Of a stretch of 64,000 bases of DNA, positions 63,574 to 64,000 are shown piece by piece (the first letter of the stretch is position 1; the number at the start of each line of letters is the position of its first letter). The translations under genes were made by a program, and so were the position numbers. Source of the DNA: Diplonema papillatum (Eukaryota > Euglenozoa > Diplonemea > Diplonemida > Diplonemidae). The notes beneath the pieces are model-generated. The model made no database searches and was not told the origin of the DNA. It was given only the letters and a program-made list of their open reading frames with translations. The stretch spans positions 1 through 64,000 of the forward strand of contig JAPJBO010000012.1 in NCBI GenBank assembly GCA_030068145.1, written 5' to 3'.

Positions 63574-63964
63574 CTAGTTATCTCTTCGCACGTGGTGTCG
63601 CCTCTTTAGCTCGTCTTGATCGTCGCGCTCAGGCGCGCGTTTGGTGCCTCGCTTCTCCTTCGACTGCTCGTCCAGGTTCATCGGTTGCGCGTCGATTTCT
63701 GCTTCTTCACGGCGCTTGGGCGATGGCCGCGCTTCGATGGGCGCTCCTCTACGCCGTTTTGTTGTCGGCTTCGACGCAGAGTTCGTTCGCCGCTTCTTCG
63801 CTCGTCTTTTTGACCCTCGCCGCTGGTTTCGTTGTTGATGTTGCGGTCTCTGATGTTGCTCGTCTTCTGCTGCTTCCGGTAGCAGGATCACTCGATAAGA
63901 GAACTTCACAGCCTTCAGGGTGTAGCTGGTTCAAAGAAAAAGTCAAGTTTTCCCATTCAAGCAT
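63574..63964 (-). pseudogene. Basic, Lys/Arg-rich ORF of a repeated gene, frame-disrupted
   Basis: Two overlapping reverse frames share the region: 63964-63749 starts with an ATG (MLEWENLTFSLNQLHPEGCE, ending NKTA), and 63909-63574 continues with QRRGSKRRAKKRRTNSASKP and KRREEAEIDAQPMNLDEQSK. Neither alone looks complete, so either a frameshift or a small intron separates N- and C-terminal parts. The second frame is highly basic with nuclear-localisation-like clusters. A related but more damaged copy lies at about 10195-10255 on the + strand. This suggests a multicopy, probably mobile, gene cut by the window edge. Function unknown. Confidence 0.4.
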
Positions 63965-64000
63965 CAGACTGCAACCGTAGGATGGTGGCGGTAAGGGGTC

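Noticed and set aside
63537-63980. 147-codon + ORF with hydrophobic Leu/Ala stretches
   Set aside because: It is the antisense of the Lys/Arg-rich reverse frame, whose complement naturally reads Leu/Phe/Ala/Ser.

Overview
This window looks like nuclear DNA of a single-celled eukaryote, probably an alga or other protist. Several genes only make sense when joined across GT-AG introns of about 80 to 660 bases. The recognisable domains (PH, F-box, WWE, DCN1/PONY, Tudor-like, receptor-type nucleotidyl cyclase) are eukaryotic, there is no operon structure, and much of the sequence is tandem repeat or transposon. I cannot name the lineage: red algae, cryptophytes, chlorarachniophytes and chromerids would all fit.

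Layout. 1-6.3 kb is almost entirely unrelated tandem arrays (169-bp, 9-bp, pyrimidine-rich, 32-bp and 44-bp units plus a 190-bp direct repeat). 7.2-12 kb holds one small reverse-strand ORF, decayed transposon sequence and a 1.1-kb foldback element flanked by TA. A two-exon receptor cyclase gene occupies 12.1-14.6 kb. 15.5-19.6 kb is a transposon nest: two TIR elements, each with an exact 7-bp target duplication, sit inside an older inverted-repeat element. 20-23.6 kb is mostly unassignable. 23.6-27.2 kb carries two reverse-strand ORFs, a BED-finger-like protein and a transposase-like protein. A spliced WWE-DCN1 fusion gene lies at 28.85-30.93 kb. A cluster of small PH-domain genes or fragments lies at 34.4-37.0 kb. 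37.9-47.6 kb is a second transposon-dense block: a zinc-knuckle element with 4-bp TSD, a hAT-like MITE with 8-bp TSD, a second 7-bp-TSD element with 205-bp repeats, and a 32-bp minisatellite. 49.7-56.1 kb is the most ordinary genic stretch: a coiled-coil gene, an F-box gene and a small hypothetical gene. 57-64 kb has a possible small secreted protein, a Tudor-like gene, satellites, another copy of the 205-bp array and a decayed basic ORF.

How the genes might relate. Two genes point to cullin-RING ubiquitin ligases: an F-box protein (SCF substrate receptor) and a DCN1-type neddylation factor. The DCN1 protein carries an N-terminal WWE domain, a module known elsewhere for reading ADP-ribose marks or for use in E3 ligases. 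The cyclase gene has substitutions at two positions normally needed for catalysis. Many remaining ORFs are artefacts of tandem repeats whose unit length is not a multiple of three, and they are not listed as genes. All splice models were made by eye and checked only for GT/AG ends, reading phase and fit to the family pattern.
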